In this document: positions 25,021-37,852 of the stretch, piece after piece | Layout: every line of letters begins with the position of its first letter | How positions within the stretch are numbered: position 1 is the stretch's first letter | From: Formicarius rufipectus | Taxonomy: Eukaryota; Chordata; Aves; Passeriformes; Formicariidae | DNA length: 64,000 bases | NCBI GenBank assembly: GCA_013399695.1 | Contig: VXAU01001101.1 | Location: forward strand, 264,444-328,443 | Direction of reading: 5' to 3' | Made by a program: the position numbers and the translations under genes | The notes under the pieces: generated by a model | Databases searched by the model: none | What the model saw: only the letters and a program-made list of their open reading frames with translations | Told to the model about the DNA's origin: nothing

Positions 25021-26780
25021 TCGTGGGCTGTGGCTGCAGAGGGGCGTGGATCACGCTGCTGGCCCTGCCTTTTGGCAAAGGTGGGTGTGTGCGACACTGT
25101 GGCTCTGGAGGCCTGGCTGTTGCAAGGCTTGATTTCCCTTTGCCCTCTGTTACAGGACACACAGTGCCAGGAGCAGAAAGGTTCCCACCCTCGGACAGAG
25201 GCTGGGTGGGTGGCTTCTACCCTTGCTTGGTGATAAGTTCACTTATTCTTCCATTTACTGAGTGACCTACACTGCGTGAATAAATCCAGCATTTATTCAC
25301 TGCATGAATAAATCCAGCCCCTCTCTGGGCTTTGTTGCAGGGTGTCCTGAGAACAGCCTCTCTTGCCTGCTTTGGGATCTTCCACAATTCCCACAGCTCT
25401 GCCTTGCCTGTCCTGCCCACACTGCCTTCACAGGAAGCCTTTCCAGAGCAGGAAGGGTGGTCTGGCTCTGCAAGGTTCGAGTGAAGGGAGTGGAGGAGAG
25501 GCTGGGGATGGTTCTTGCCCTGTTCGGGTGAGTGATGTCACTGTGGCACAGCCCCCGTGCCACCCGACCCAGCACTGCCCTGCTCGGAGCTCCGCAGGGA
25601 AGGCCTGGCTGTGACAACTCAATTCATGCAAATCAAGTAAATCAGTCCCTTCCTTTTCCCTGCATTGTCACTTCGCAGGTGGTGACAGTGATTTAAGGCC
25701 ACTTTACTCAGGATCTGGGCTTTTATTTCACAACTTCTTTTACTTGCTCTCACTTTTCCAGTCTGTCTGCTGCAATGAGGAGATGAACTCACACACTACA
25801 AACCGTCCAGCTCAATATTTACTGTCACGGATCACAAATCTTCCTACCCCTTGTCCAAAGGACTCATGACATCACCAGCACTGTCCCAGAAGGAGAAGCC
25901 CCTTCCTCTACAGACATTCTCACTTCGTAAGTCGCTGTCAAACTCTGTTCCAAGACGACGAAACTGCTGTGCTACAAAAGGAGAAGGCAGCTCTTGGTGC
26001 CCCCAGCCCAGGGTCTCTGCCACAGGCATGTCTGTTCTCAGAAATGCTGCTTTGGGGTGCAAGGTATTACAGGGAGTTCCCAACCTGCCGGTGCTGAGAT
26101 CATTCATAAAGGAGGCAAACCCCACAAACTCAGCACCAAGTACCCAAGCTCTGGGTAGGGATGTCAGGGTTACCTCCCTGTTTTGTGTCCTGCCTGATAT
26201 CTCCTTTGGAATGAGGCCAGGAGAGGTTGTTATTCCCAGCAGAGTGTTGCTGCGTTGAAATGTGGAATCTTTCAGGAATTTTTCATTAATGTTGGCTCTG
26301 GCAGATAAAATACTGGCCATGCCAAAGACAACATGCTTGGGAATATGCTGCCCCTTAGCACTGCAGTTCACACAGCAAACGGATTGCCCCAGCTGAACAG
26401 ACGGACAAATCGCCGTGGAAGCCGAGAATGCCCAGGAATGTTGCTTTACCTCCGTGTTTCCATCTTCATTAAAATGCCAGCAGAGCATATTCCTGTGAAC
26501 GCTCATTTTTGTGGTTGCGTTTTAAGTGAGAGAAAGTGTTTGGTGAGAGATTAGACAATTGTGAGTTAGGTTAGCCTGGGTGTGAAGGTCCACCTTCCAG
26601 CACGTCAGTAATTTGATCTTTTTTGATGGCTTAATTACAGTGAAAAGAGAAGCAATAATTAGCCGCGTGTAACTGAAGCAGGGGCTGAAGGAGCCTTTCT
26701 GGGCTGGTTTCACAAATGTGCTTTGCTCCAGGGTAAGCGAGGAATTCATAATGACTGGCACAGATAAACCCAACCCACCC
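25021..26780. other. Unique DNA with a short duplicated motif
   Basis: TGAATAAATCCAGC occurs twice (about 25,276 and 25,303) separated by ATTTATTCA, giving both a direct repeat and a small dyad. A 220-codon minus frame (25,844-26,506) is open with an unremarkable composition, and I cannot tie it to a family. No exon was recognised. Confidence 0.5.
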
Positions 26781-27094
26781 TAATCCCAACCCCACACAGT
26801 GCCCAGGCCCAACACTGACCCTAATCCCAACCCCACCCAGTGCCCAGCTCCAACTCTGACCCTAATCCTAACCCAACACAGTGCCCAGCTCCAACTCTGA
26901 CCCTAATCCCAACCCCACACGGTGCCCAGCTCCAACTCTGACCCTAATCCCAACCCCACCCAGTGCCCAGCTCCAACTCTGACCCTAATCCCAACCCCAC
27001 ACAGTGCCCAGCTCCAACACTGACCCTAATCCCAACCCCACACAGTGCCCAGCTCCAACACTGACCCTAATCCCAACCCCACACAGTGCCCAGG
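26781..27094 (+). repeat. 41-bp minisatellite with telomere-like CCCTAA, about 7.6 copies
   Basis: Units start at 26,781, 26,822, 26,863, 26,904, 26,945, 26,986, 27,027 and 27,068, an exact 41-bp spacing. Each unit reads TAATCCCAACCCCACACAG, then TGCCCAGCTCCAAC, then a segment ending TGACCC. Every junction reads CCCTAATCCCAACCC, close to the vertebrate telomere repeat CCCTAA. Units differ by a few substitutions (CACACAG/CACCCAG, CAACACT/CAACTCT). Confidence 0.95.
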
Positions 27095-30000
27095 TCACAG
27101 CACAGCACGAGGCAGAGCTCGAGCAAACTGGCTCCAAGTTGTGTGCTGAGCTCCAGGATCACCCGGGGAAGGGCTGTCCTGGGTGTCTGCAGGAGCTGGT
27201 CCCAGGAGTGGAGGGCAGTGTCCTCTGCTCTGAGGGAGGCCGGTGGCGCAAGGAGGACATAGGGGTGTCTTTGGAGCCCTTGCTGTGTGATGCTCAACTG
27301 CAGCTCCCTCCTCCTCCCAAAAGTGTGCAAGCGTCAGAAAAAGCGTGCTCTGAGAGAGGAGGGGGGATGTCTCCTTTGGCCTCCCAGTGTCCCCAAATCC
27401 CATATTCCCTTGCAATGCCCTGCTCTCTAGTGGGATGAGAGCAGCAGGAAAGCCAGTGTGCTGTACGTGTGTGAGGACTGCCTCCCTGCAAGGAGGAGGG
27501 GAAGTCCTGAGCATCAGCGCTCACTCAGGCTCATTAACCAGCTCTCCAAGAAGTACCTCCAACAAAGATGTGCCCAGGGGAGATGAGAACAAACTCTCAA
27601 TCTGGAATCCTTTAACTGCAAAAGGCACTCAGCAGGGGAATCCCTTAGATCAGGGCTGGAAATTAGCTTTGCAAATGTCTCTGTGCCAGAAGACACGGGC
27701 AGAATGACAACCAAGAGGCTTCTTGGAAAGCAGAGGCACTGGGAGTGACACTGCAGGAACCTCTGTGTGTGTGTGTGTCACACACGCTGCTCCCTTCAGA
27801 CCCAGAGGCTGAAGGAGGGACCACAGCAGAAGGAACTCAAGAGAAAATGCAGCCTTGCAAGGCTCGTGCATCAGTGCCAGTGATTTCTGACAGCCCAGGC
27901 CAAGCCTCTCACAGCACCCCAGGCCTAATCCTTACGACCTTCAATGCCTCCGTAGCCTTGCAGCTCCAAATGGCTTTTTCTCTGGTGGTGGAAGGGAAAG
28001 AGGAAGCAAATCTACTGCAGTTCCTGAGCTGCTTTTTCTCTTCAGAACATCGACTGCCCCATCCCTCCCGGGAGGAAGGGAAGTGCTGATCTCCCTGATC
28101 TCCAAAGAGCAGAGGCACGGCAGCAGCAAACACACCTGTGCTGCAGGGAGGAAGTGCCCCCAGCACCGGAGGCACCCCCAAACTGCAGAGCAGCTCCTGC
28201 AGGGCCTGAGCAGCAGCTGCACAAACGCAGCTGGCATGGCAGCAGCCATTCCCCACCTGGAGATTCGGGGGGTTCCTCCAGCACACCCTGCTGCAGCCCC
28301 TGCTCTGGAGTGGGTGCTGCCAAAGCCGTGGCAGGGGCGCCCCAGGTGAGCTCCCCTCGTGGCTCACGTCCAGCCCACCTGAGATCCTGTTTGGTTTGGA
28401 GAACAGCACCTGAGCCAAACCCCCCACCCAAGCTGAGCCAAACCCCTCCCAGACCTGGCCTGGTCCCCTCTGCTCCTGGAGCTCTCGCTCTGTCCGGGAG
28501 CATCCCCCAGAGCACCATCACGTCTGCCCAAAGCACTTGCACATCAGGCCTCTGCCCCTCTCTAACAGGAGAGCAGCTCAAGGCAGAGGAAGACATCAAA
28601 CCCAATTATGGCTGAATTCATGGCCCCAAGAATGCCAAGGAAATGCAGCCAAAATGCCCTATACGAGCCCAGCGAGTTGATGTATGCTCGTTTGTGTGTC
28701 AGCCCATTGTCCAGGGGAGCCCTCCGTTTCCTCTCAGGGTCTATAATGAATAGACCTTTAAGAAATGCTGTGGTGGCAGTGATTTCTCTTTTCCTACCAT
28801 TTAACTCGAAACAATATAGAATCAAAACAGAAAGGCAACGTCCCAAAGGCTGGCAGTCCAATGCACACTCGAGGCCATCATTCCAACCACTAAACTGAGG
28901 AGCACGAGGGAGACCTTTGCCCTGTGTATGCTGAGAATTCCTCCCAGTTCCTTTATCTTCCACACTGCAAGGAGATCAGCATCCCAGATCCTCTGCTTGC
29001 ATCCCACCACGCCCAAGTGTCACTGCTCTGCTCTCACTACCAGCAGATGTCAAGACCAGGACCGAGATAAGCAGAAAGAATTTGAAACAGGAAAGATGAC
29101 TAAAGGAATTGGGCTCTTCTGGGCTCTCCTCTCCCTTTTTTTTAAGTCTGGTCAGTTTAGCTCTAAATTAAGGAGACTTATGGTGACACCAGACAAGATG
29201 AGATATATTGGTCAGTCTGGGAAGTGAAGCATCAGCAGCCCCCCCAAAAAATGGCTCTGTAACCTCGTAGCTGCCCGATGCAGCAAGGTGAGGGGTTTGG
29301 CCTGAACCACGATGGAGGCGGTGTCAATGACGTCCGGCACGAGCCGTCTTTGCTACTCCGAGGATGCAAGAGGAATGCTTTGGAAAAGTTTGACCACCCC
29401 CTCAGAACTGCCCAGGAGGTGTAAGACCAGGCCCAGAGTGGTTGAACAAAGCCTTGTTCACATCCCCACTGGATTAAAGACTAAACGTTGCACTGGGCCT
29501 TATTTGCAGGTTCACCTCAAGGCAATCCCAATAAACCTCAGCAACCAGAAAGCCTTTTCACACCAGTTGTGACACAGCAGCCACCCGAGGAGCAGGGACA
29601 GTGACAGCACTGCTTGAAGGCTCATCCCTCCATCTCCTCTGCACAAGGAGAAAACCTCGGGTGGTTTTTTTCTGTGCAGCAAAGCAGCTCTTGCAGGACC
29701 CTCTGCAGCACTGACCAAGCAACCTGAGCTGCCCTGGGCTTGTGCACAGCCTGGGCCAAACGTTGTGTTACAAATGGCTCTGGTTTGTCCTGCCAGGGAT
29801 TCTTCTCTCAGCTCGCTGGCTCATTTATGGCCAAACAGATTCTACCCAGTCACTTCCCTCGCAGTGATTATTGCTGTTTCACCAAGCCTGTTTCTGAAAG
29901 ACACCTCTTTTGATGTTTGTAATGTAAAATATTTTGAAAACAGTATTTGTGGCTAAAAATGGCACTTGAATCAGGAAGATGTTGAGACCGACATTTTTAG

Positions 30001-30830
30001 ATCAGTTGGGCGGATGGAGGGATGTCCCAGCACCGGTAGGCAGAAAGGCAGGATGTCAAAGTTGCAGGGCCAGCCCACAAATCCAGGTAGAATTTCAAAA
30101 AGTCCACCTTAAAATGTTTTAGAGTGATATTGTGATGTTGGAAGAGCAAATGGCCTTGAACTGTGCCTGTGCCAGCTCTCCTCCATGGAAATCAAACCTC
30201 ACCCAGCTTTAGCTTCGCCACTGATCTCACTTTGAGCACAGAATTTTCAGCTTTGCTGCCCTGATTTTCCCAGAAGTGCAGCACAGGTCTGACAAATGAA
30301 AACTGAAGATTTATACCCAGACAAAACTGTCCCCTTTCCTCCTCTCCTGTCCTTCTGCCTGAAACCCTCCAGAAAGTTGGAGATACTGTCACGAAGAATG
30401 TTAAAACAAATCGTGCACATATCCTTGGGAGGGGAGAAGGAAAACCTTTCCCTTGGGAGAATCAGAGTGCACTTGTGGATTTGTGGGATGTTGTGGGGCC
30501 TGTCTGTGGGTGCCTGCCCTAGATGATGTTGTGTACCAGCTCTGACGTGCCAGATGGGAAATAAGGTGAGTAATTTGTGTTGAATAACAATATAGCAACC
30601 GAAGTCGTGGCCAAAATTCGACTGAGAGCAGCTGCAGTAACCAGAAGAAAGCACAGGACTTCAGGATTTATTAAATTGGATTCATAATGGCATTGCACCA
30701 TGTAGGTTTGAACATTACTTTTCAAATACAAAGTAGACAACAAGAAAGAAGGCAAAGCGTGGGGGTAATTTATACCACAGACCTGAATAAATAGACTAGC
30801 TCAGAATAATCTTGTGTCTTCAAAGCAGTG
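27095..30830. other. Unique DNA, no gene recognised
   Basis: A (TG)7 run followed by CACACAC (27,764-27,785) can fold back on itself. No exon, RNA gene or known transposon was recognised. Overlapping open frames on both strands at 27.9-28.6 kb reflect local GC richness. Confidence 0.5.
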
Positions 30831-30960
30831 GTAGTAATATTATTATTATTATTATCATTATTGCTGCTAATAATACTGATAGCACTGATAATTATGATAG
30901 TAATAACGATAACAACGATAATAGGAATAGTAAATAGCAATAAAATACTAATAAAATCAG
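30831..30960 (+). repeat. Degenerate ATT/GATA-type simple repeat
   Basis: It begins with about six ATT units, then drifts into TAATAA, GATAGTAATAA, CGATAACAACGATAATAGG and CAATAAAATACTAATAAAA. It is an old decayed trinucleotide array. Confidence 0.85.
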
Positions 30961-33900
30961 CCTTGTGCACATAATGGCAGAACTTCCCGGTGGGACTGCA
31001 GCATAAAACACTGTCTGGAGCCAGGTGGGGCTCCCTGGCCATGCCCTGCTCAGCAGCCTCCTGTTTCCCTGAATTCACCTTCCCAGACAATTCCTCCCTC
31101 CCAGCGGTTGTTCCATACCGGACTTTCGTGTCGACCTGCACTTCTCCTCAATTAGGGCAGGGTGATATTGCCCAGATTAACCTGGAGAAGGAGGCTTGTG
31201 CTTATTTGACTCCTTGGCAAAGCCAGGGGAGAACAGTCCAGAAACCCAGCAGAAATTCCAAACCTATAAATACATCACCCTCAAGACTTGGTTTATCTCC
31301 TTGTTGATGGATCAGTGGATTAAGCAATAAAACTGTTAACAGACTCATTAGTGGCTTCACGGTGACCGCTGGCTTTGCTCTCCCAGACACCCACGGCATC
31401 ATTGCACTTGGGAAAGTCCTCCCTGGGTGGGACAATGAACTGTGAGAAACACCGGTTCAAAGCGAGCTGGGCCGAGAGCCTGGAGCTCCCAGCCCGAGGA
31501 TGCTCTGCCGCAGGCAGTCCCTCCCCAGGGCACAGTCTGCTCCCCTCCTGCTGACACAGGACTTGGGGAAATAATCAAATAATCACTCCCTCCGCTAACT
31601 CCTACTGGGCCAAACCCTGTTCTCTGGCCCTACTCAAGAGCACATTTGCCAAGACCAAAGGACAGTTTAGGGTGAGAGCCTCCAGGAGCGTGAGCAGAAG
31701 GGGATCTGCCCAGCCCAGATGTGAGGGGAACAGCAGGAGGACGTGGCTGTGCTGCCTCACACAGCCCGGGATTGCTGCAGGGCCACACACTGGCTTTCCT
31801 TCACCCCTGGAAGGTGAAGCAGGTTCCTTTGCTCTCTCACAGTGAAGCAAATCGGGATTTCCCGGCAAGATTGGCAAAAGCTCTACATTTATAAAGCAGG
31901 CAGTGAGGGAGCAGCTCTCAGTTCTCCCTCAGATCCTACCACAGGATGTGTAAACAACCGTAAGAAACGAAACGTTCTTGTCAGACAATGGACAATTCAA
32001 AGACAGGCAATTGTCTTCAGCCAAGCACAGCTTTAAACCCCTGGAACCGAGAGGGAAAGTTTGTCCTGAGCGCGCAAACATGAAAGGAAAATAATCCAGA
32101 CATCATCCCATTGCAGGGAAAAAATGTGGCAGGCCAAAAGGTTACCTGATTCTCTCTGCTTCACACCATGTAATGGCTTAAACTGTGTGTGCAAGGTTCT
32201 CAGGCTGACATCATTGTTTGCATTCACTGGAATCATCCTTTAATTGCAACGAGCCCCCTTCGACCCGCCGAGCTGCCCGCGCTGCTCAGCCCTGAGCAGC
32301 GACAGCTCCTTCCCTCATGGACCTCCCGAAGGAGATCTGGGGAAAGCATTTCCCCCCACACCTGAGAGCTGCACCTGCATTTCTCCTGCTCCTCCTCCTG
32401 GCTTCCCCCGTTGCTTCCAAGCTCATGAAGTCCTTTCCCTCATCTTCGCAAATCAGCGACAGCGTTAATTGGACGGAGGGGGGGCCCTTCCCTGAGCAGA
32501 GGGGGGGTGTACCCAGTGCTGGACAACAGAGCACCTGGGGGGGTTATTTTCCAGCAAGAAAAGATGGAGACCTTGAGGTTTGGAAGTGGTGACCCTCAGT
32601 GCTTTCCTTCCCTCCTGTCCACCACGGGCTCTCCCAACAGGCATTTCCTGCCTGGATGCTGTTGGGATTGGGATTGCCCACACCGCGGGCTTCCAAAAGC
32701 TGCTGTGTGGGCATGTGGGATGGCTCCTGTGGGAGCCACCTGGGGCAGCTGGAAGAGGAAGCAGAGGGGGAAATCATGTTTCAGAGCTCCTGGAGGACAC
32801 CCCGTCGGTGTCTGCACGTTGAAGGTCTGGAACACGAACCCCTGCACAACCCAACCCTAAAACTGGCTCAGGACCAGCTTTCAGGAACGACCCCGAGTGC
32901 TGCAAAGGGCTGGGAGGGAAGTGAGGATGAGAACTGGGATTCTGGGAGGCCCCACACTCATGGCACCACTGGAGGAAATGGCTTTAACTCCTCAATGATT
33001 GTGTTCGGCCCTGATGATTTCGGCTAATGAGCTAAGAGTGAGCGGCAAACAGGATGAATGCCTCACAGCTCAGCTGCTCCGTGTGCCTGTGGGGCACCCC
33101 TGTGAGCAGCCCCCCTGGACTCACGGGAAGGGGCAAAGCAGCCCCGGGGTGGTCGGGGATTTCCTGCCGACTGACCCTCCTGTGTCTGCAGGAGTGATCC
33201 AAGGTGAGCAGGTTCTGAGCTGGGGGCTCGAAGGAAGCGAACATCTTGGCAGAGGCAGTTTAGATTCACGGGGACTTTGTAAAAAACGGAACAGGTAATG
33301 AAGGTCAAGCTTCCTTGACCCTCGAATCAAGAACAATCCCGGCAGGGCTGAAAACTCCCCTCTCCACTTCCTTGGCAATCATGTTCCCACAGTTCAGAAA
33401 AACACAGGAAGATCCAAGGAAACCTAAGTGGAAATGCAGAAGACAAAGGCAAGAGATCTGAAAATAGAAGGCTGGTCCATAGATTTCCTTTACATTCTGT
33501 GCCTGAGGTTGGTTTTTGGCTGGATTTTGCAACCTGGGGAGCCATATGCTTTTGCCGTTCCCTGCAGGGCACGAAGGAAGAGTGGCTTGTTCAGACTTCC
33601 ATCAAGCAGAGGGTTAGATGAGCTGCTTTCCTTGTTGCTCAGTAATGTCCAGGGCTCCTCAGTGCTAAAAGCTTTGGTGTGTAGAGTCACAGCAAAGCCC
33701 CGGCCCCTGGGTACACACACGCGCACACCACGCACGAGCTGTGACTCCTGCATTTCTGGTCCCTGGGGGGAAGACTTGCCAAAATGACTTCTTGGGAAAA
33801 TTCCATGCAGCAGGAGCACTTTGTGCATCTGCTTTCAGAAAAGGAGAGGTTCAGCTGCAGGCCCACCTTGGCTTGACAAAACCCTCTGCACCAGGGCAAT

Positions 33901-36813
33901 TGTGAAGGCAAAATTCATTTGGGGACAGAGAAGAGAGACACTGTGGAGACCCCTGTTGTGGAAGGGCTGAGAAATTCCTCCTGCCTGTTTCTAATGTAAA
34001 AATTCAAGGAATCCTGAGCCCTGAGGGGAGTTTAGGAGACATCCAGGAAAGAGGGGGGAGAGCAGGAGAGGGACGTAGGATGTTGTGGGGACAAAAAGTA
34101 TGTGCTGTAAAGGCAGACTAATCCAAGGGCTTGGAGATGAGGGTATTGGAGTGACTCATAAAGATGCCCACGGACTTACTCACCGTCCATCATTAAATAG
34201 TTCACGGCCTTACTCACCATCCCTCAGAATCACGGCTGTGTTACCCTGTCACTGACAGCCCAGTGTGGAAGTTCACAATCGCACAGCTCAGCTCCCTGCA
34301 CTGCTTGCATTTCCAGAGCCTTTGGAAGCGTGTCCGGCGCTCGGCAGGGAGGAGTTTGCACAAAACGCCAGCAGATTTGCTGCTCACAGCCTGGCAGATG
34401 AGGCTCCCTCCCTCCTCTGAACCTTCCTCTTCTCCCTGCTTTGGGGCAGCAGCTCCTGGAGGAGTTTCCAAGGCCACACCTTGGAGAAAGCCCAGCTTCA
34501 GGTGGTGTGCTCTGCCCTTGCCTGGCTCCCCACGGCTGCAGGCTCTCTGCTGCTCCAGCCCTGCTCCCTGGGCTCAGCTTCGAGCAGGCACTTCTAGTAA
34601 ATGCCATTTCCAGAGAGCGACCTTGGCTGGTTCGCTTTGGCAGCTTCTGCTGTTTTCTCTGTGGCCTTAAAAAGGGAAATTAAAGAAGCGCCGAATGCGG
34701 TGGGGAGATCAGTTTTGTGTTACAGGCATTTCATGCCAGCAGATCTGAGTGGCCGCTTTTTCTCCGTGGCCGTGACTGAGGACAGCGAGATGCTCTTCCC
34801 AAAGGGAAACGCTGGAGGATCAGGAATGTCCTGATTGGCACTCAGAACCTTCGTGTCCTGTCAGTCATCTGAGCTGCTTTCTGAAGGAAAACACTAGGGA
34901 CACGTTTCTCTCATTCCTAGCAGTTGTTTAGATACTCCGAATATTTTTTAATTACTTCCACTTGTAACTCCCGTTCCAGTGACATCAGGCTGGTTTAGAG
35001 AGAAAAGGAAAGGAGGGGCAAGACTGGTCAGAGGAAATATCAAGCTGAGCATGTGAAGTTTGGTAGGGCTGTGCTTCAGTGTCCTTCCCACACTCCCTTT
35101 GAAAGTCAGACCCTGCCTCCTGGAAATTTCCTCTGCGTTTAAGAAATGGAGGTTGCTGTTGCTGCCCCCAAAACTGTTTTGCAAAGTAAACCGAGAGCCG
35201 CTCCTCTGTTCACCCCGTCCCTTTGCTGAGGATCAGGTGACCCTTGCTGCATGTTCTTTGCAAAGGTCCCCGGAAGCAAAAAGACGTGTCTCATCTCAGA
35301 ATAAATACAGCGCGGGGCAGGTGTTCACCCCCCTTCAAACCACGCAAGACAAACTTACCAAAGGCACAAATCACCTCCCACTGATGGTACCTAAGAAACC
35401 TCCTGTTGTGGTGGCAAACCTTTTGCCCTTGTGCATAAACCTGCCAGCGACATAAATCTTCTCTATCCAGCCCGGCTCAATGAATTACTTCAAACTGCAG
35501 CAGATTGAGCTATCACTTGGCTCAAATATTTCATCCTAAAATGAACAATTCGGGGAATGTGTGAAAGGACAGAGATAACCCAAAAGGCCCCCGTAGCTCT
35601 CACTCAGATCTGTACGTATGAGCAGACCAGTGGGGACAAGAGTGCAGATAAATCTTTTATTACAGTTTCCCAAGGAAGATATTAAAAGTTCTCACAACTG
35701 AAACCTTGGGCAGACAATCTGGTTGGTGTTCTCAGTGTTCTTTTGGGCACGGGGCTGTTCTTGGGAAGTTCAAGGAGTCTTCAGAAATACTTCACATTTT
35801 TTGCCTTGCCTTAAATGGATGAAATAGTGTAAAGGGATTTCCAGTTGGTTTTGAATGTGGCAGTTTCAGCAGGAGGCTCATATATCACCAGCTTCAAAAA
35901 AAAAAATAAAAAGGCTTCTCTGCTTTTTATAACCTTTTCCCACAGCGTAGCAAATGTCTGGGAATAACACCAATTAAGAGACACAGGTTTGGTTAACTCG
36001 AGCCCACGGGCTGTCAGACACCCCCGAAGGTCACCCCTCAGTGCCTGTCCTTGTGCAGCACTGAGCCCACCCTCGCCCCGTGGGACACAGTGACCATCCC
36101 AGATGGAAAACCAGGAGGAGCCCAAGCTCCTGAATGTCTGACTTATCCACTGATACGTGGGATAATTGAATTAATTGAGAGGTGTGTTAACAAGCTATAT
36201 TGCCTCTGCAGTATATTCTGCTTGCAGGAGACATTGCAGAATTGAACAATAAAAAATTCAGTGTCGTACATGCTTTCATTTCAAAGGGCAGGACCCACTT
36301 TTTATTCTTCGGTCTTTAATACTTTTCAGTATCAAATCACTGAGCTTATCAGGGTACCTGAAAAGTTACTTGGACTGCTCAGATATTAAAAACTTTTTAG
36401 ATTCTAATGTCAAGGGGTAAAAGATACCAAATTTTTCATGCGCAATTTAAGATGTCACTAGTGTAAAAGTTGCCCTGCAGATTGTTTTTCAGGTTGTTTT
36501 AACCGTCCCGCTCTATACCCAAAACACGGGCCAGCTCTTGGCACCTGCACAACAATTACTGCATCAAAGGTTCTGAGCACGGAACTGGTACTCTGAGGAG
36601 CTGAACATAAGCTGCGCAACAAGAAAAGAGACAGGGGAAATTTAATGATACTCACAGAACTGTCCTAGGAAATTTAAAGAGGTATTTAATGTTGTATTTG
36701 TTGGGAAATTTTTGGGATGATGTTTGTATGGTCTCTTCCCCCTGCTGAAAGCGCCAAATAAGTCAGGAGCTCTCTAAAGGAGATTGTCCTTCTTGCTGGA
36801 TAAATTTAAAGGC
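30961..36813. other. Unique DNA, no gene recognised
   Basis: A short direct duplication (CACGGMCTTACTCACCRTCC at about 34,169 and 34,202) contains, on the minus strand, a strong donor-like GGTGAGTAAG twice. Another good minus-strand donor (GGTAAGTTTG) lies near 35,354-35,363, but the frame before it is closed by a stop. A11 followed by TAAAAA lies at 35,896-35,912. AATAAA near 36,248 could be a polyadenylation signal. None of these adds up to a gene. Confidence 0.45.
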
Positions 36814-36880
36814 CAGAGTTTCACTGAGTTCGTTGCTGGAGAGGAACTTGGAGGTGCCCTGAGGAGGCAACACCTTGGTG
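36814..36880 (+). repeat. Copy 1 of a weak local duplication
   Basis: CAGAGTTTCACTGAGTTC, then TGCTGGAG, then GGTGCCCTGAGGAGG correspond to 37,047-37,125 (CAGAGTTTCACCGGGTTC, TGCTGGAG, GGTGGCTGAGGAG). The offset is about 234 bp and the divergence is substantial. Confidence 0.4.
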
Positions 36881-37046
36881 CTTCCACAGTTGTAACACCT
36901 TCCTGCTCTCTGCACCGCAGATGGAACTGCTTGGCTTTCAGTCAGAGTCAGCCTCTTCAGCACAACTCTGCCTGACTTTGGCCACGAAGATGCCAGGGAA
37001 GGCCTGACCCACAGCCTGCAGGACAGCTCCAGGCTTGGGAGGTCAA

Positions 37047-37125
37047 GCAGAGTTTCACCGGGTTCACTGCTGGAGGTGAACGGCGAGGGGAAGGTGGCTG
37101 AGGAGTTAATACCTCAACAGCATCG
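37047..37125 (+). repeat. Copy 2 of a weak local duplication
   Basis: This is the partner of 36,814-36,880. The match is good over the first 30 bases and weaker after that. Confidence 0.4.
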
Positions 37126-37852
37126 GTGCTATCCAGAATCCTTAGACTTCCTGGCCCTATCTCCCTTTGGCTTCCAGCCTAATTAGGGCACCCAGACGCT
37201 GTCCTAATGTGTTGTCTCTTCCTAATGAAGGCCAAGGCTGTGACGTCCACGGTGCTGCTTCCAAGTCCCTCATCATTCTTTGCCCACAGGGACAGGCAGT
37301 GATGTGCCTTCCCTCCTTTGTCACGGGCTGCAGACATCGCCTTCTCTTGGCACCGATGGGACAATGAATCTGGACCAAATTCCAAGGTTATTAGGGCCAA
37401 AATTACTAGGACAGGAATCCGGTGAGTGAGGACCTGAGCAGCCCTGAAACACGGGCAGCATCTCTGTGTTTTCATCCACCTCCTCAGTAACAAACTCGCT
37501 GTGAGCGACACACTCGCTGTAGAGTACAAAACTGCACCCCACTGGAGCCTCAGGAACACTTGTGACAAGCCACGTTTTCTCCCACGTCCCAAACACTTTT
37601 TATTCTCTCTCCCTGATCCACAGAAGCCTCTGGTGAAATTCCTACTGGATTTCTGGGAATATGCCTTCTAGGGGCAACGTTTCCAGCCTGTGCAGGTGCT
37701 GGAGCTCCTGGAGCAGGCAGGGGGCTGGTCCTGCACGTCTCAGCCACACGGAGCACACTGAGGGAATTCTCCCCGGGTGCTGGAGCTCTCAACGCCACAC
37801 CAGGTGCAGCTCAAGGTGGTGCCAGCTGTGGGACAGGACTGATTGCCCTGGG
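37126..37852. other. Unique DNA; one protein-like minus frame
   Basis: A 91-codon minus frame (37,321-37,596) reads protein-like (segments SVPEAPVGCSFVLY, EFVTEEVDENTEMLPVFQG) and lies downstream of the exon at 40.2 kb in that gene's direction. No strong acceptor/donor pair brackets it and I know no matching family, so it is not called an exon. Confidence 0.3.
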
